A DNA stretch of 64,000 bases from Firmicutes bacterium HGW-Firmicutes-7 (GCA_002841375.1 PGZO01000002.1:172198-236197); one strand, 5' to 3'; shown: positions 51,576 to 61,381, counted from the stretch's first letter. The notes: generated from the sequence alone by a model not told the origin. Program-made: numbers and translations.

Positions 51576-52532
51576 TTAAAAAACAACTTTCAACATCGCT
51601 CCAAGTCCAACTGTGACTAGGAGTGCCCCATTCATCAAAACAAAATTCAAAATGGCAAGTGAAAAAGTATCTTGCTTCGTCTGTTGTTTTGTAAAAATAC
51701 AGATATTCTTTTGCACTGTTATTAACGTTATTACTGAAAATATACTTATTAGTGGTACTATTTTAAGTGCTACCAACAATCCAATGGCAATGTAACATAG
51801 ATAATATAGTGTCGCAAATAATTTTAACGCCATTTCTTTTCCTACATAAATTGGTAATGTATATCTTTTATTAATTAAATCATCCTCCATATCACAGATA
51901 TTATTGGCTAGCATAATATTAGCAATCGTTAATGTTGAAGGAATAGAATATAAAAGAACGGATAGAATTTCCGCCAAATTAAACTGAAGCTGAAATATTG
52001 AATTTGAAATCTGCATCAAAATCCAGCCATGCTCATATGCATGTATGTAAATACCAATAAAAATTATTCCAAAACCTTGGAAAAGTCCTGAGAACAACTC
52101 TCCAAAGGGTGTTCTAGATATTGAAACTGGCCCAAAGGTATATAATACTCCTACCCCAAAAGCAATCATACCTATGATTAATACAATTATATCAGTTCTC
52201 AAAAATAATAATATGCCAAATGCTCCGCTAAGGATACTTAAAATGGTTAACGTTGCAACAACAGTACTTTCCTTTAACCCATATTTCACAACCGCATTGT
52301 GCTCCTCATATCCGAAGCCTGATTTCTTTTTTGCCTTTTTATAGTCAAGAAAGTTGTTTAAGCCTGTTGTAACCATATCCATCGCGATAAGTGAAACAAA
52401 CATCAACAAAAAATTAATTGGTTTAAAATCCTCACCTCTATATAAAACAAATACCGATGCAACTAATAGCGTTGTAAAGCAAGTAACTTTAGTTGGTAAT
52501 TCAATTAACTTTAAGAAACTTTTAAAATTCAT
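51576..52532 (-). CDS. UbiA-family prenyltransferase (MenA/DmkA-like)
   Basis: 318 residues with eight or nine membrane helices. The first aspartate motif is TTGLNNFLDYKKAKKKSG (N-x-x-x-D-x-x), and the second is ANNICDMEDDLINKR. UbiA enzymes attach a polyprenyl chain to an aromatic head group such as 1,4-dihydroxy-2-naphthoate. It follows the polyprenyl diphosphate synthase gene by 21 bases, which supplies the chain. In flavin-based electron-transfer loci of Listeria this pairing appears as DmkA/DmkB near ndh2; the head-group genes are not in view. Confidence 0.85.
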   Translation of the reverse strand: MNFKSFLKLIELPTKVTCFTTLLVASVFVLYRGEDFKPINFLLMFVSLIAMDMVTTGLNNFLDYKKAKKKSGFGYEEHNAVVKYGLKESTVVATLTILSILSGAFGILLFLRTDIIVLIIGMIAFGVGVLYTFGPVSISRTPFGELFSGLFQGFGIIFIGIYIHAYEHGWILMQISNSIFQLQFNLAEILSVLLYSIPSTLTIANIMLANNICDMEDDLINKRYTLPIYVGKEMALKLFATLYYLCYIAIGLLVALKIVPLISIFSVITLITVQKNICIFTKQQTKQDTFSLAILNFVLMNGALLVTVGLGAMLKVVF

Positions 52533-52553
52533 CTAAAATCGTCTCCAAATAAC

Positions 52554-53513
52554 CTAATATTTTCTTTGCAATAACTTTCCAGTTATATCTTGTAGCATAG
52601 TTTTACTCTCACATTCCGGTAAATTCTTAATGATATTAAAAGCTTTATCAACATAGGTTTGTGCTAATTGCATAGCATAGGAAATACCTCCATTGTCTTT
52701 AACCATTTTTACTATTAAAGCATAGTCCTCTTTGGTAAATTCTTCTTTCTCAATGAAAGACTTAAGTTCTACGCCTTGCTCATTATTTAAAGCATATATT
52801 AAAGGCAATGTATAATATCCTTGTTGAATATCCTTATTGTTTTCTTTTCCTAAGGATGCTTCATCTGATAAATAGTCTAAAATATCATCCATTATTTGAA
52901 AAGCCATTCCTATATATTTTCCTAATCTTCCTAACTCCTGACAAAGCTTCAAATCACAGTTTCCTACCTTGGCACCCATATAAAAGCTTAAAGCAAATAA
53001 TGCTGCTGTTTTACCTGAAATGACCTTCAGATAATTTCTCACACTAAGGTGGTTGTTTCTTTTATTATAATTCTGTTGTACTTCTGCTATACAAATTGAA
53101 TTAATAACTCTTGCAATTTGTTGAAGATCATCTTGTTCATAATCATTTGAAAGCATTAGAAAACATTGACATAAATAATAATCACCAATAAATACTGCTG
53201 CATTTTTACCCTTTTCAGCTTGTATAGAGGGTTGTCCTCTTCTGATCTCTGCATCATCTATAATATCATCATGAATCAGCGTTGCCATATGCAGTATTTC
53301 TATAATCATTGCAAACTTTTTCAGTTTATCGGTATCACATTCACCAAATTTGCCCGATATTAACACAAATGCTGGCCTTAGCATTTTACCCGAAGAATAA
53401 ACCATTGGCTCTATTACTTCACCTAAATACTTATTCTTCGTATTTTTAATAATCATATTTCTTACTTCATTAAGTTCTTGGTTTATATTTTCGTATTCTT
53501 GCCAAAAAGCCAT
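52554..53513 (-). CDS. Polyprenyl diphosphate synthase (HepT/DmkB-like)
   Basis: 319 residues. The first aspartate-rich motif is TLIHDDIIDDAEIRRGQPS and the second AFQIMDDILDYLSD, both intact; GKMLRPAFVLISG and SGKTAALFAL complete the active site. It elongates farnesyl or geranyl diphosphate with isopentenyl units to a long-chain product. The bulky-residue pattern before the first motif is not enough to set chain length. AAGGGTG precedes the ATG. The neighbouring UbiA protein is the likely user. Confidence 0.93.
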   Translation of the reverse strand: MAFWQEYENINQELNEVRNMIIKNTKNKYLGEVIEPMVYSSGKMLRPAFVLISGKFGECDTDKLKKFAMIIEILHMATLIHDDIIDDAEIRRGQPSIQAEKGKNAAVFIGDYYLCQCFLMLSNDYEQDDLQQIARVINSICIAEVQQNYNKRNNHLSVRNYLKVISGKTAALFALSFYMGAKVGNCDLKLCQELGRLGKYIGMAFQIMDDILDYLSDEASLGKENNKDIQQGYYTLPLIYALNNEQGVELKSFIEKEEFTKEDYALIVKMVKDNGGISYAMQLAQTYVDKAFNIIKNLPECESKTMLQDITGKLLQRKY

Positions 53514-53585
53514 AGATTTATCACCCTTATCTATTTTTTATATTTATATCTCGAACCATTAATGGTTGGTTGTAGCGTCAAAAGT

Positions 53586-53622
53586 AATTTAGTTCTTGTT
53601 GTTCAACAACAAGAACTAAATT
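53586..53622 (-). terminator. Long hairpin between ndh2 and the prenyl synthase
   Basis: A 17-base-pair stem, AATTTAGTTCTTGTTGT with its complement, with a three-base loop. It starts 14 bases past the ndh2-like stop. The tail on the minus strand is only partly T-rich, so read-through into the quinone genes is possible. Confidence 0.7.
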
Positions 53623-53635
53623 TTGCAACTAATTA

Positions 53636-55471
53636 TTAATCAATATATAAGTACCATTTTTTTACAATTCCAATTTTTTTCCACTTTCCTTTTAACCAAG
53701 GCAGTACATAATAATCTAAACCGAAGGTGCTACCTGATCCACCAATAAGTGCTATAGCTGCGAATCCAAACCATAGTATTTCTTGTGGCGCCATTCCAGA
53801 AGACCAAATCATTAAACACATTAATATAGATAAAACAGATCCAAATGCAGTGAACAAACCACCAAGTAACATTAGACCAACTACTATTTCACCAATTACC
53901 ATTCCTGTTTGAAAAATAGTTGCAAGTGCTGTAAATCCACCATCAGGTGTATAGAAAAACATTTCCATAGATTGTGCTACAATCTTTTCAATAAATTCAG
54001 GTACAGGCAGGGCAATCACTTGGGCTACAGCTTCCTCCGCTGCCCCTTCCCAATCTGCAGAAGCTGCAGTTGCACCATCAATTACTGGTTGTGGAATCAA
54101 AAATATGTCATTTGGATTCTTTAGAACCCTTGGTAACTTATTAATACCTTCTATTATCCACATGACCCCTAAAAATAACCTAAGTGGTATTAACCAAAAG
54201 TTTGGTGATGCTTTTGCAAAATGTCCACCAACAAAGCTTCTTTTACCTTTTACATGGAAAAATTCGTGCATTGCATACGTCCAAACTCTATTAAAACCTG
54301 TAATCGTAAACAAATATAGCATATTAACCATATGTTTTACAAACATGGCAATCCAACCTGAAAGTGCCATAGGATTCTTCGCTCCTAAATTAGCAACTCC
54401 ATATCTAGATCCAACAGATACCATAAATCCTCTAATATTCGATTTAAAGGCTTCTTTTTCTTTTCCATTAATATCAGCATATATGTTATGAACAGCTGTT
54501 TCAGCAGTTTGATGTGCAGCCTCAACAATTTGAGGAACGCCTACTCCATCCTCTTCAAAATAAGAGTTATCCCCAATAAAATATACGCTTTCATGATCTA
54601 CAGATTGCATATATTCATTCACTTTTGCTCTTCCTCTAGGGCCAACCGCAACTCCTAGCTTACTTACAAATTCACTACTTTGTACACCTGCTGCCCAAAT
54701 AACGGTTTGACTTGAAATTTCTGTATCTGATCCAATTTTCAAGCCTACCGGTGAAACACATGATAATGGGCTGTTTAGTAACACTTCTACCTTTAATCTT
54801 TTTAATTTCCTCAAAGCTTTATTCGCAAGACTTTCAGGGAATGTAGGCAAAATTCGATCTAATGCATCAATAATAATCAATCGAACCTCTGAACAATCTA
54901 TGTTATATTCTTCACATAGTTCTCGTCGCCATTCCCCCAACTCACCAATCATTTCAACACCTGTAAATCCTGCACCAACAACAACGAATGTTAGAAGCTC
55001 TTTTCTTTTTTCTATGTTCTTCTCTTGTGATGCTAATCTAAACATATTTCTTATATGTTCTCTAATCCTGATCGCATCTTCAAAAGACCAAAGAGAAAAG
55101 GCATTTTCTTTTACTCCTTCAATTCCGTAATAGCATGGTTCTCCACCCGCGCCTACGATTAAATAATCATATTCATATGTTTCGTCTTTTGATGAAATAA
55201 CTTTATTATCAAAATCAATATTAATGATTTCATCAAGGACAACATCTACTTTTCTTTTTGCGAATATTTTCTTTAAGTCAATTTTAATCGAGTCTTCTTC
55301 TGTCCGACTCCCTGCAACTTCATGTAATTCAGTCATTAAAGTGTGGTATGGTTTCTTATCAATTAAAGTAATTGATATACTGTCTTCTTTTTTAAACTTT
55401 TTATGAAGTAGTTTCCCTGCAAAAGTGCCCGCATATCCACCACCTAAAATGACAATTCTTTTTTCATTCAT
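53636..55471 (-). CDS. NDH-2-type NADH dehydrogenase fused to a DoxX membrane domain
   Basis: 611 residues. Residues 1-400 are a type II NADH:quinone oxidoreductase: FAD loop IVILGGGYAGTFAGKLL, NADH loop FVVVGAGFTGVEMIGELGEW, and SVYFIGDNSYFE binding FAD. Residues about 425-605 carry four membrane helices of DoxX type: LIPLRLFLGVMWIIEGINKL and MVIGEIVVGLMLLGGLFTAF. Typical NDH-2 is about 400 residues, so the fusion is an addition. It would oxidise NADH and reduce a membrane quinone, in keeping with the two quinone-chain genes downstream. AGGAGG precedes the ATG. Confidence 0.9.
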   Translation of the reverse strand: MNEKRIVILGGGYAGTFAGKLLHKKFKKEDSISITLIDKKPYHTLMTELHEVAGSRTEEDSIKIDLKKIFAKRKVDVVLDEIINIDFDNKVISSKDETYEYDYLIVGAGGEPCYYGIEGVKENAFSLWSFEDAIRIREHIRNMFRLASQEKNIEKRKELLTFVVVGAGFTGVEMIGELGEWRRELCEEYNIDCSEVRLIIIDALDRILPTFPESLANKALRKLKRLKVEVLLNSPLSCVSPVGLKIGSDTEISSQTVIWAAGVQSSEFVSKLGVAVGPRGRAKVNEYMQSVDHESVYFIGDNSYFEEDGVGVPQIVEAAHQTAETAVHNIYADINGKEKEAFKSNIRGFMVSVGSRYGVANLGAKNPMALSGWIAMFVKHMVNMLYLFTITGFNRVWTYAMHEFFHVKGKRSFVGGHFAKASPNFWLIPLRLFLGVMWIIEGINKLPRVLKNPNDIFLIPQPVIDGATAASADWEGAAEEAVAQVIALPVPEFIEKIVAQSMEMFFYTPDGGFTALATIFQTGMVIGEIVVGLMLLGGLFTAFGSVLSILMCLMIWSSGMAPQEILWFGFAAIALIGGSGSTFGLDYYVLPWLKGKWKKIGIVKKWYLYID

Positions 55472-55811
55472 TACTTGCCTCCTATTTGTGCTTTATTATA
55501 AAAGTTATAACAACTTTGCTCGTTAAACAAACTCAGCTCTTTAATTTTATCATCTATTTATACAAAATTCAAGGTTAAATGATAACCAATTTCAAATTCG
55601 TTAATAACTTTACATATACCCTTTCTTTTTACATCCTACACCATTTAATTTAATTTATTTTATCATTTTAATGAATTATAACGTCCAAACCGCAAGCTTT
55701 GCATTGTCTAAAATATATATATTATGTATTAATTCATCTTTATTTTTGTCGGAATATGTTATATAATATAAATGCTTATGATAAAATATGCTTATAGAAA
55801 GAGGGACGATC
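55472..55811. other. Divergent intergenic region between ndh2 and the HD-GYP gene
   Basis: 340 bases, very AT-rich, with no gene recognised. TATAAT-like boxes occur on both strands near 55500 (minus) and 55760 (plus), but clear -35 partners are not evident. I see no riboswitch or repeat. Confidence 0.4.
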
Positions 55812-56882
55812 ATGATTGAATTAAAAGTCAGTGTATCCGAAGTCCAGGAAGGTATGAAAGCTTCAAAGGATGTTGTTAGTGAAGAAGGTATTTTCTTAAT
55901 GCCAAAAGATACAGTCATAAGTAAAAATCACATTTTAAAATTACAGCTTTATCAAATGTCCCATATTACTATTTACGAGAAACCTATAGAGCCTATATAT
56001 GTTGCACCGAAGGAAGACAAACCTTCAGTTACTCAAACTAGTGAATTCAAGAATTTTTCTTCGAAATATGCAGCTGGCGTTAATGCGATAGAAAAAGAAT
56101 TCTCTACTATGGTTCAACTTGGGAAGGTAGACAGTGAAAGCTTGTCTTCAATTGTTGATGAATTTATTCATGAAACTAGTAATAATCATCTCTTTTCATA
56201 TCTATGTAGAATTCAATCTAATGATGATGGAACCTTTTCACATTGCATGAATGTGTCAATTCTTGCAACGATTCTAGGTAAATGGTTACATTTAGATCAA
56301 GATAGTATTATGAATTTATCAGTTGCTGGACTTCTACACGATATAGGTAAAACACAACTAGATCCTAAAATTCTTAATAAAAAAGGGGTTCTTACTAAGG
56401 ATGAATTTGAACATATTAAAACCCACACGACGCTTGGTTACAAATTAGTAGCTGATGCACCTCTAGATGATGGCATTAAACAAGCTGTTTTAATGCATCA
56501 TGAAAAAATGAATGGAACTGGTTATCCATTAAACCTAACTTGGAATAAGATTCATATGTACGCCAAGATTATTTCAATTGTAGATATTTATGATGCAATA
56601 ACCTCTGATCGTCCATATCATGAAAGGTTCCATCCTTTTACAGCCATTAAAATACTAGAGGAAGAATACTACGGCGTTTTAGAAACTGACTATTTATATG
56701 TTTTCCTTGAAAATATCGCACATAACTTTTTAGGTAACGATATATTGTTATCAACGGGTGAAGAAGCTAAAATAATATTTATTAATCCTCAATCCCCTTC
56801 ACATCCAATGGTTCAAACAAAATCTTCTAAATTCATTGACTTACTTTCATATGATTTTATTACAATCGATAAATTCTTATAG
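55812..56882 (+). CDS. HD-GYP domain protein (probable cyclic-di-GMP phosphodiesterase)
   Basis: 356 residues from the ATG at 55812, seven bases behind GAGGG; an upstream ATG lacks a site. The N-terminal 110 residues are an unassigned DUF3391-like or sensor region. The HD-GYP domain is at about 135-310: SHCMNVSILA, LLHDIGKTQLDP, IKTHTTLGYKL, MHHEKMNGTGYP and IVDIYDAITSDRPY. These give the metal ligands and the G-x-G-Y-P motif characteristic of cyclic-di-GMP hydrolysis. No membrane segment; cytoplasmic. Confidence 0.9.
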   Translation: MIELKVSVSEVQEGMKASKDVVSEEGIFLMPKDTVISKNHILKLQLYQMSHITIYEKPIEPIYVAPKEDKPSVTQTSEFKNFSSKYAAGVNAIEKEFSTMVQLGKVDSESLSSIVDEFIHETSNNHLFSYLCRIQSNDDGTFSHCMNVSILATILGKWLHLDQDSIMNLSVAGLLHDIGKTQLDPKILNKKGVLTKDEFEHIKTHTTLGYKLVADAPLDDGIKQAVLMHHEKMNGTGYPLNLTWNKIHMYAKIISIVDIYDAITSDRPYHERFHPFTAIKILEEEYYGVLETDYLYVFLENIAHNFLGNDILLSTGEEAKIIFINPQSPSHPMVQTKSSKFIDLLSYDFITIDKFL

Positions 56883-56916
56883 AACCAATGGCGACATAAT
56901 CGTCTCCATTGGTTCT
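56881..56916 (+). terminator. Terminator after the HD-GYP gene
   Basis: AGAACCAATGG paired with CCATTGGTTCT, an 11-base-pair stem with an inner CGAC/GTC pairing, starting at the stop codon and followed by ATTTAT. Likely serves both converging genes. Confidence 0.75.
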
Positions 56917-56948
56917 ATTTATGCCAATATCAAAGTTTTCATTTCTTC

Positions 56949-57473
56949 TTAGACCTTCTCAGGCTCTTCATATTCAACACCCCAAGCCTCAACTGTTACT
57001 TTAACAATCATTTCAGGTTCTAATGGTCTATCTGAATAATCTCTTTTTACATTTACAATACGCTTTGCTTCATCCATTCCTTCTATTACTTTACCAAAAG
57101 AAGCATATTGTCCATCCAGATGTGGGGAGTTCTCAACCATAAGAAAAAATTGTGAACCGGCAGAATCGGGATTACTAGAACGCGCCATAGATAAAACACC
57201 TTCTGTATGCTTCAGTTGATTCGTAAATCCATTTTTAGTGAACTCCCCTTTAATTGAATAGCCTGGATTTCCCATTCCTGAACCTTCTGGGCATCCACCT
57301 TGAATCATAAACCCTGGTATAACTCTATGAAATATAAGCCCATCATAATACCCCTTATTAATTAATGAAATAAAATTGTTCACTGTATTAGGTGCAATGT
57401 GTGGATATAATTCTGCTTTTATTTCCTTTCCACTTGCCATTGTAAATGTTACTATAGGATATTTATTTTCCAT
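56949..57473 (-). CDS. Cyclophilin-type peptidyl-prolyl isomerase
   Basis: 174 residues, whole cyclophilin domain: LIFHRVIPGFMIQGGCPEGSG, GVLSMARSSNPDSAGSQFFLM and HLDGQYASFGKVIEGMD. The catalytic arginine is in F-H-R-V. No signal peptide, so cytoplasmic. It assists protein folding by proline isomerisation. AAGAAGGGA precedes the ATG. Convergent with the HD-GYP gene. Confidence 0.95.
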   Translation of the reverse strand: MENKYPIVTFTMASGKEIKAELYPHIAPNTVNNFISLINKGYYDGLIFHRVIPGFMIQGGCPEGSGMGNPGYSIKGEFTKNGFTNQLKHTEGVLSMARSSNPDSAGSQFFLMVENSPHLDGQYASFGKVIEGMDEAKRIVNVKRDYSDRPLEPEMIVKVTVEAWGVEYEEPEKV

Positions 57474-57561
57474 TTTCTATTCCCTTCTTTCATATATTTT
57501 CATTCCATTTATTATATCAAACCTAAACGGAAATAGAAAGTAAAAGATGTACTTGATGCCT

Positions 57562-58920
57562 TTATACACCTGTAATACCTGCTGACATTTTTATAGCATT
57601 TTGATGAGTCGTGTCTACTTGGCCATCGTTATGTCTAGTACTATTTAAAAAATGTACATCAAAATGCCCATTAAATTGATTGTTAGTAATATATTGTACC
57701 CCATGGGGCATATAAGACATAGATGCCGCAATCTTTCTACCGTCTACTTCTACTATTATTGGTCTAACCTGCCAAGAAAACCCACCCCATATACTTTTTG
57801 CAATTTCTGTATCAACATAAGTAAGTGGTTCACTGTCAGCATGATTGGCTCCGATTGTTCTCTTTATTGTGAAGGTTTTTCCTGTCTGAAAATCTGTTAT
57901 TTTAGCTACCTTATTAATTGGCAATACATATTGTGCTTCTGTCCACCAATCTAATTGTTCACCATATCTAACTCCTAAGGTTTCTTTTACAGGTATATGA
58001 TGAATTGGAATTCTAATTATTTGCCCAATCTTTAATATGCTATTTTCATTTAGCCCATTCACAAGCATAAGTTCACTTTGAGGAATCCCCCATTCTACAG
58101 ATAAATTCCAAAGATTATCACCTGATTTAATTTGGTAATCTTTATAGGTTATAGTGGGCTGCCCCGTTGATACGGTAGAAAGATTTAATACTTGTCCAGC
58201 ATAAATTGTATCCGTCTGCAAATTATTCAATTTCTTAAGTTGATCAACCGTCACGTTTACTTTATTGGATATTTTAAATAAAGTATCCCCTGGAATAACG
58301 CTATACGTTCCAGCAGCTTCAGTTGATGACGTTGTTGTTTGTCCAACGATCATCAGTGTCTGACCAATAAAAATAGTATCGCTTGTTAGATTATTAATGC
58401 TTTTTATTTTCAAAACATCTGTACCATATAACTGAGAAATCTTAAATAATGTGTCTCCTGCCTGAACCTTATAAGGGATATATTGGTTTGACACATTAGG
58501 AATTTTTAACACTTCATTAAGAAAAATAGTGTCGCTAATTAATGAGTTAAGTGCCTTGATTTCGCTTACCGTAACCCCAAACTTCTGAGAAATTTTCCAT
58601 AGACTATCTCCTGACATAACCTTATACTCAATCGTGGATGTAGCCTGTGTCGTAGGTGTTGAAGCAAGCGAAGTTGTCCCACTTGCAAGCGGAATAGTTG
58701 CTACTAATAATGATCCAACCATAATTTTAAATAATGGTATTTTCATGTTAGGGAACTTTTCTTCAATATGTGTTTTAATATCATCATAAAACCGTTTTTT
58801 TCTTAGGTCATCTGTCTCACCATATTCATTAGCAAATTCAGTGTCAATTTGATTCAATTGAACGACTAATACATAATTCCCCCCCTCTTTTATTAAATGA
58901 TAGCTTTTAATTCCATTCAT
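57562..58920 (-). CDS. Membrane-anchored protein with four LysM domains
   Basis: 452 residues. About 60 cytoplasmic residues precede a membrane anchor at 62-85 (IPLFKIMVGSLLVATIPLAS), an unusual start compared with a simple signal peptide. Four LysM modules follow at about 97-142, 150-193, 205-250 and 265-310, each starting Y-x-V/I-x-x-G-D-x-L. A C-terminal domain of about 130 residues contains HGVQYITNNQFNGHFDVHFL and DTTHQNAIKMS, a histidine-rich pattern that may bind metal and which I cannot name. The protein should bind peptidoglycan outside the cell. AGGAGGTAG precedes the ATG. Confidence 0.85.
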   Translation of the reverse strand: MNGIKSYHLIKEGGNYVLVVQLNQIDTEFANEYGETDDLRKKRFYDDIKTHIEEKFPNMKIPLFKIMVGSLLVATIPLASGTTSLASTPTTQATSTIEYKVMSGDSLWKISQKFGVTVSEIKALNSLISDTIFLNEVLKIPNVSNQYIPYKVQAGDTLFKISQLYGTDVLKIKSINNLTSDTIFIGQTLMIVGQTTTSSTEAAGTYSVIPGDTLFKISNKVNVTVDQLKKLNNLQTDTIYAGQVLNLSTVSTGQPTITYKDYQIKSGDNLWNLSVEWGIPQSELMLVNGLNENSILKIGQIIRIPIHHIPVKETLGVRYGEQLDWWTEAQYVLPINKVAKITDFQTGKTFTIKRTIGANHADSEPLTYVDTEIAKSIWGGFSWQVRPIIVEVDGRKIAASMSYMPHGVQYITNNQFNGHFDVHFLNSTRHNDGQVDTTHQNAIKMSAGITGV

Positions 58921-58999
58921 GGCAATGGCTACCTCCTATCTAATATCATAATGGTTTATTTTAGTATGTGTTTTAGATGGAAAGCTTATACAAAACATA

Positions 59000-59028
59000 T
59001 TGTCAAGGAAAATATCAAGTGATATACT
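59000..59028 (+). promoter_or_regulatory. Promoter of the AI-2E-family transporter gene
   Basis: TTGTCA and TATACT with a 17-base spacer, about 30 bases before the start codon of the gene at 59059. Confidence 0.75.
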
Positions 59029-59058
59029 TGATATATATTTTTAGAAAGGATTATTAAT

Positions 59059-60171
59059 ATGAATCAGAAAAGAGACTTTAACTTTATTAAATATCTTCTT
59101 TTTGCTACATCAATTATTATGATTGCAAAATTCATTTTTGACGGAAAACTAGGTGAAATTACTGTTGCGTTTAGGCCGTTTATCTACGCCAGTATTTTTA
59201 TTTATTTATTTGGTCCATTAGTGAATTACTTGAATAATAAAACAAATTTGAGTAGAATATGGTGCATACTAATTACATACTTAGCATTTTTCGTTTTTCT
59301 CGGACTATTTATATTGATGATCCTTCCAAGTCTTATTGATAGTGTTCAGCTCCTTGTTAATAACATTTCATCAATGAATGAAAACAATATTATTGCTTTG
59401 ATTTATGACATTCCTATCGTTTCCAAATACATCGATTACACAACCATTCGTAATCTTTTTAACAGTATGGAAGAATTTGTTATCAGTTATTCCTCCAATA
59501 TATTAAAATACTCAAGTAATATTCTATCTTCAATTAGATCGATACTTATAACAATTATTTTATTATTGTTTGCTATTTTCATGTCCTTTTATGCGCTAAG
59601 AGATACGCAAAATATATCTGAGAAAATGGAAGATCTGATTCATGCATTTTTTTCAAAAAATACCGCTTATCAAATCATTAGAATCGCAAAATTAACGGAT
59701 ACAGCAATTAAAAAATATTTAATTGGTAAGTTGTACACCTGTTTAATACTTGGTATATTTACTGGACTTGCAATTGCAATAGTCAATGTTGTCACACCAC
59801 TACGTATACCCTACGTTCCCTTAATTGCTTTTATTATAGGTATTTCTAATATTATTCCATATGTAGGTTCCATATTAGGTACCATACCGTGTATCATAAT
59901 GGCTCTATTTTCTGGTTTTTGGGAGGGTGTAGTTTTATTACTTATTGTCATAATCATACAACAAATTGACAATATCATAATCACACCAAAGATTATTGGC
60001 GATTCAGTTGGTTTACAACCCTTTTGGGTTATCGTAGCAATAACCGCTGGCGGTAGCTTGTTTGGTGCTATTGGCATGGTTTTAGCTGTTCCAATTGTTT
60101 CAGTAATCTTACATTTAGTTGAAGAACGGGTTATTCATTATAATGAACAGACTATGGTCAAAAAACAATAG
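59059..60171 (+). CDS. AI-2E family transporter (UPF0118)
   Basis: 370 residues with seven or eight membrane helices. Family features: central LYTCLILGIFTGLAIAIVNV, YVPLIAFIIGISNIIPYVGS and the final IIQQIDNIIITPKIIGDSVGLQPFWVI, the conserved D-N-x-I-x-P-x-I-x-G block. The family name comes from TqsA in E. coli, but relatives also act as sodium/proton exchangers, and the true substrate is unknown here. AAAGGA precedes the ATG. Confidence 0.9.
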   Translation: MNQKRDFNFIKYLLFATSIIMIAKFIFDGKLGEITVAFRPFIYASIFIYLFGPLVNYLNNKTNLSRIWCILITYLAFFVFLGLFILMILPSLIDSVQLLVNNISSMNENNIIALIYDIPIVSKYIDYTTIRNLFNSMEEFVISYSSNILKYSSNILSSIRSILITIILLLFAIFMSFYALRDTQNISEKMEDLIHAFFSKNTAYQIIRIAKLTDTAIKKYLIGKLYTCLILGIFTGLAIAIVNVVTPLRIPYVPLIAFIIGISNIIPYVGSILGTIPCIIMALFSGFWEGVVLLLIVIIIQQIDNIIITPKIIGDSVGLQPFWVIVAITAGGSLFGAIGMVLAVPIVSVILHLVEERVIHYNEQTMVKKQ

Positions 60172-60198
60172 TTTTTTTCTATTTCTTGCTCTTTTAAA

Positions 60199-60232
60199 AA
60201 GGACGCATCAATATTTCAATTGATGCGTCCTT
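60199..60232. terminator. Bidirectional terminator between transporter and trpS
   Basis: A 14-base-pair perfect stem, AAGGACGCATCAAT with ATTGATGCGTCCTT, a six-base loop, with A- and T-runs outside. It serves both converging genes. Confidence 0.88.
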
Positions 60233-60238
60233 CTTCAT

Positions 60239-61249
60239 TTATTCTGGAAATCCTATTTTCTTTTTGACTTTTCTTAACGTCTTATTTGCTAAATATGAAG
60301 CTGTTTCAGCATTCTTTTTAATAATTGAATCTAAATATGCTTTATCCTGCTTAATCTCAAAAAATCGTTTCTGTACAGGCTCCATTTCTGCCACCAAGGC
60401 TTCTCCTACAATTTTTTTGAGATCTCCATATCCTTTACCTTCTAATGCTTCCTTCGTTTTTTCTATTGTTTCTCCTGTTGCACACGAATAAATATCCATT
60501 AGATTTTTAACGCCTGGCCTATCATCAGCATAGATTGCAGTAGTCTCTGAATCTGTAACAGCTCTTTTAATCTTATTCATTACCACATTTGGCTCATCTA
60601 GTAGTGAAATAAATGCGTTAACATTTTCATCAGATTTAGACATTTTCTTCGTTGGTTCTTGTAGACTCATAATTCTAGCACCTACTTTTCCAATATAAGG
60701 ATTCGGCACTGTAAATACATTCCCATAAATGTTATTAAACCTTTCTGCAATGTCTCTTGATAATTCTAGATGTTGCTTTTGATCATGACCTACGGGAACT
60801 AAATCTGTTTGATATAGTAAAATATCTGCCGCCATTAATATAGGATAGGTAAATAATCCCGCATTAATATTTTCTACGTGCTTTTGAGATTTTTCCTTAA
60901 ATTGAGTCATGCGATTAAGTTCACCCATATACGTATAACACCCTAAAATCCAACTTAATTCAGCGTGCTGAGGCACATGGGATTGATAATACATCACGTT
61001 CTTTTCTGGATCTAAGCCAGCTGCAATGTATAATGCTAGCAAATCTCTTGAACTTTGTCTTAGCTTTGCTGGTTCTTGCTTTACAGTTATAGAATGCAAA
61101 TCTACAACACAAAATAAGCAGTTGTATTCATCTTGAAGCTTAACCCAATTTTTCAAAGCACCAAAGTAATTTCCAATCGTAATAACGCCTGTAGATTGCA
61201 TCCCACTAAATATCGTCTGTTTTTTTTCTTTTGTTTGCTCGCTACTCAA
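60239..61249 (-). CDS. trpS: Tryptophanyl-tRNA synthetase
   Basis: 336 residues if translation starts at the TTG at 61249, which has AAGGGTG six bases upstream; an ATG seven codons earlier has no site. Class I motifs: IFSGMQSTGVITIGNYFGA (HIGH-like T-I-G-N), YPILMAADILLYQ, VPVGHDQKQHLELSRDIAERF and KKMSKSDENV (KMSKS). It charges tRNA-Trp. No T-box leader was recognised upstream. Housekeeping enzyme. Confidence 0.96.
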   Translation of the reverse strand: MSSEQTKEKKQTIFSGMQSTGVITIGNYFGALKNWVKLQDEYNCLFCVVDLHSITVKQEPAKLRQSSRDLLALYIAAGLDPEKNVMYYQSHVPQHAELSWILGCYTYMGELNRMTQFKEKSQKHVENINAGLFTYPILMAADILLYQTDLVPVGHDQKQHLELSRDIAERFNNIYGNVFTVPNPYIGKVGARIMSLQEPTKKMSKSDENVNAFISLLDEPNVVMNKIKRAVTDSETTAIYADDRPGVKNLMDIYSCATGETIEKTKEALEGKGYGDLKKIVGEALVAEMEPVQKRFFEIKQDKAYLDSIIKKNAETASYLANKTLRKVKKKIGFPE

Positions 61250-61381
61250 TGTATTCACCCTTTTCATCATATGTTATTTGTAAGTTTAACATAATTATAA
61301 GTTCATGTAAATAAAATATGTTTTCAAACAAACCTAACAAAGATGTTAGCGTATAATTATCATTAGTAAAAGGGGAAAAGA
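61250..61381. other. Intergenic region before the IS remnant
   Basis: AT-rich, with a short inverted repeat CTAACAAAGATGTTAG near 61337. No gene or known RNA is recognised. An AAAAGGGG site near its right end serves the broken frame at 61382. Confidence 0.4.

Noticed and set aside
55676..55918. Minus-strand frame of 80 codons across the HD-GYP start
   Set aside because: It overlaps the well-supported start of the HD-GYP gene on the other strand and has no ribosome site or family resemblance.
61250..61381. Possible T-box leader for trpS
   Set aside because: Neither the T-box sequence nor a specifier stem or terminator is present upstream of trpS.
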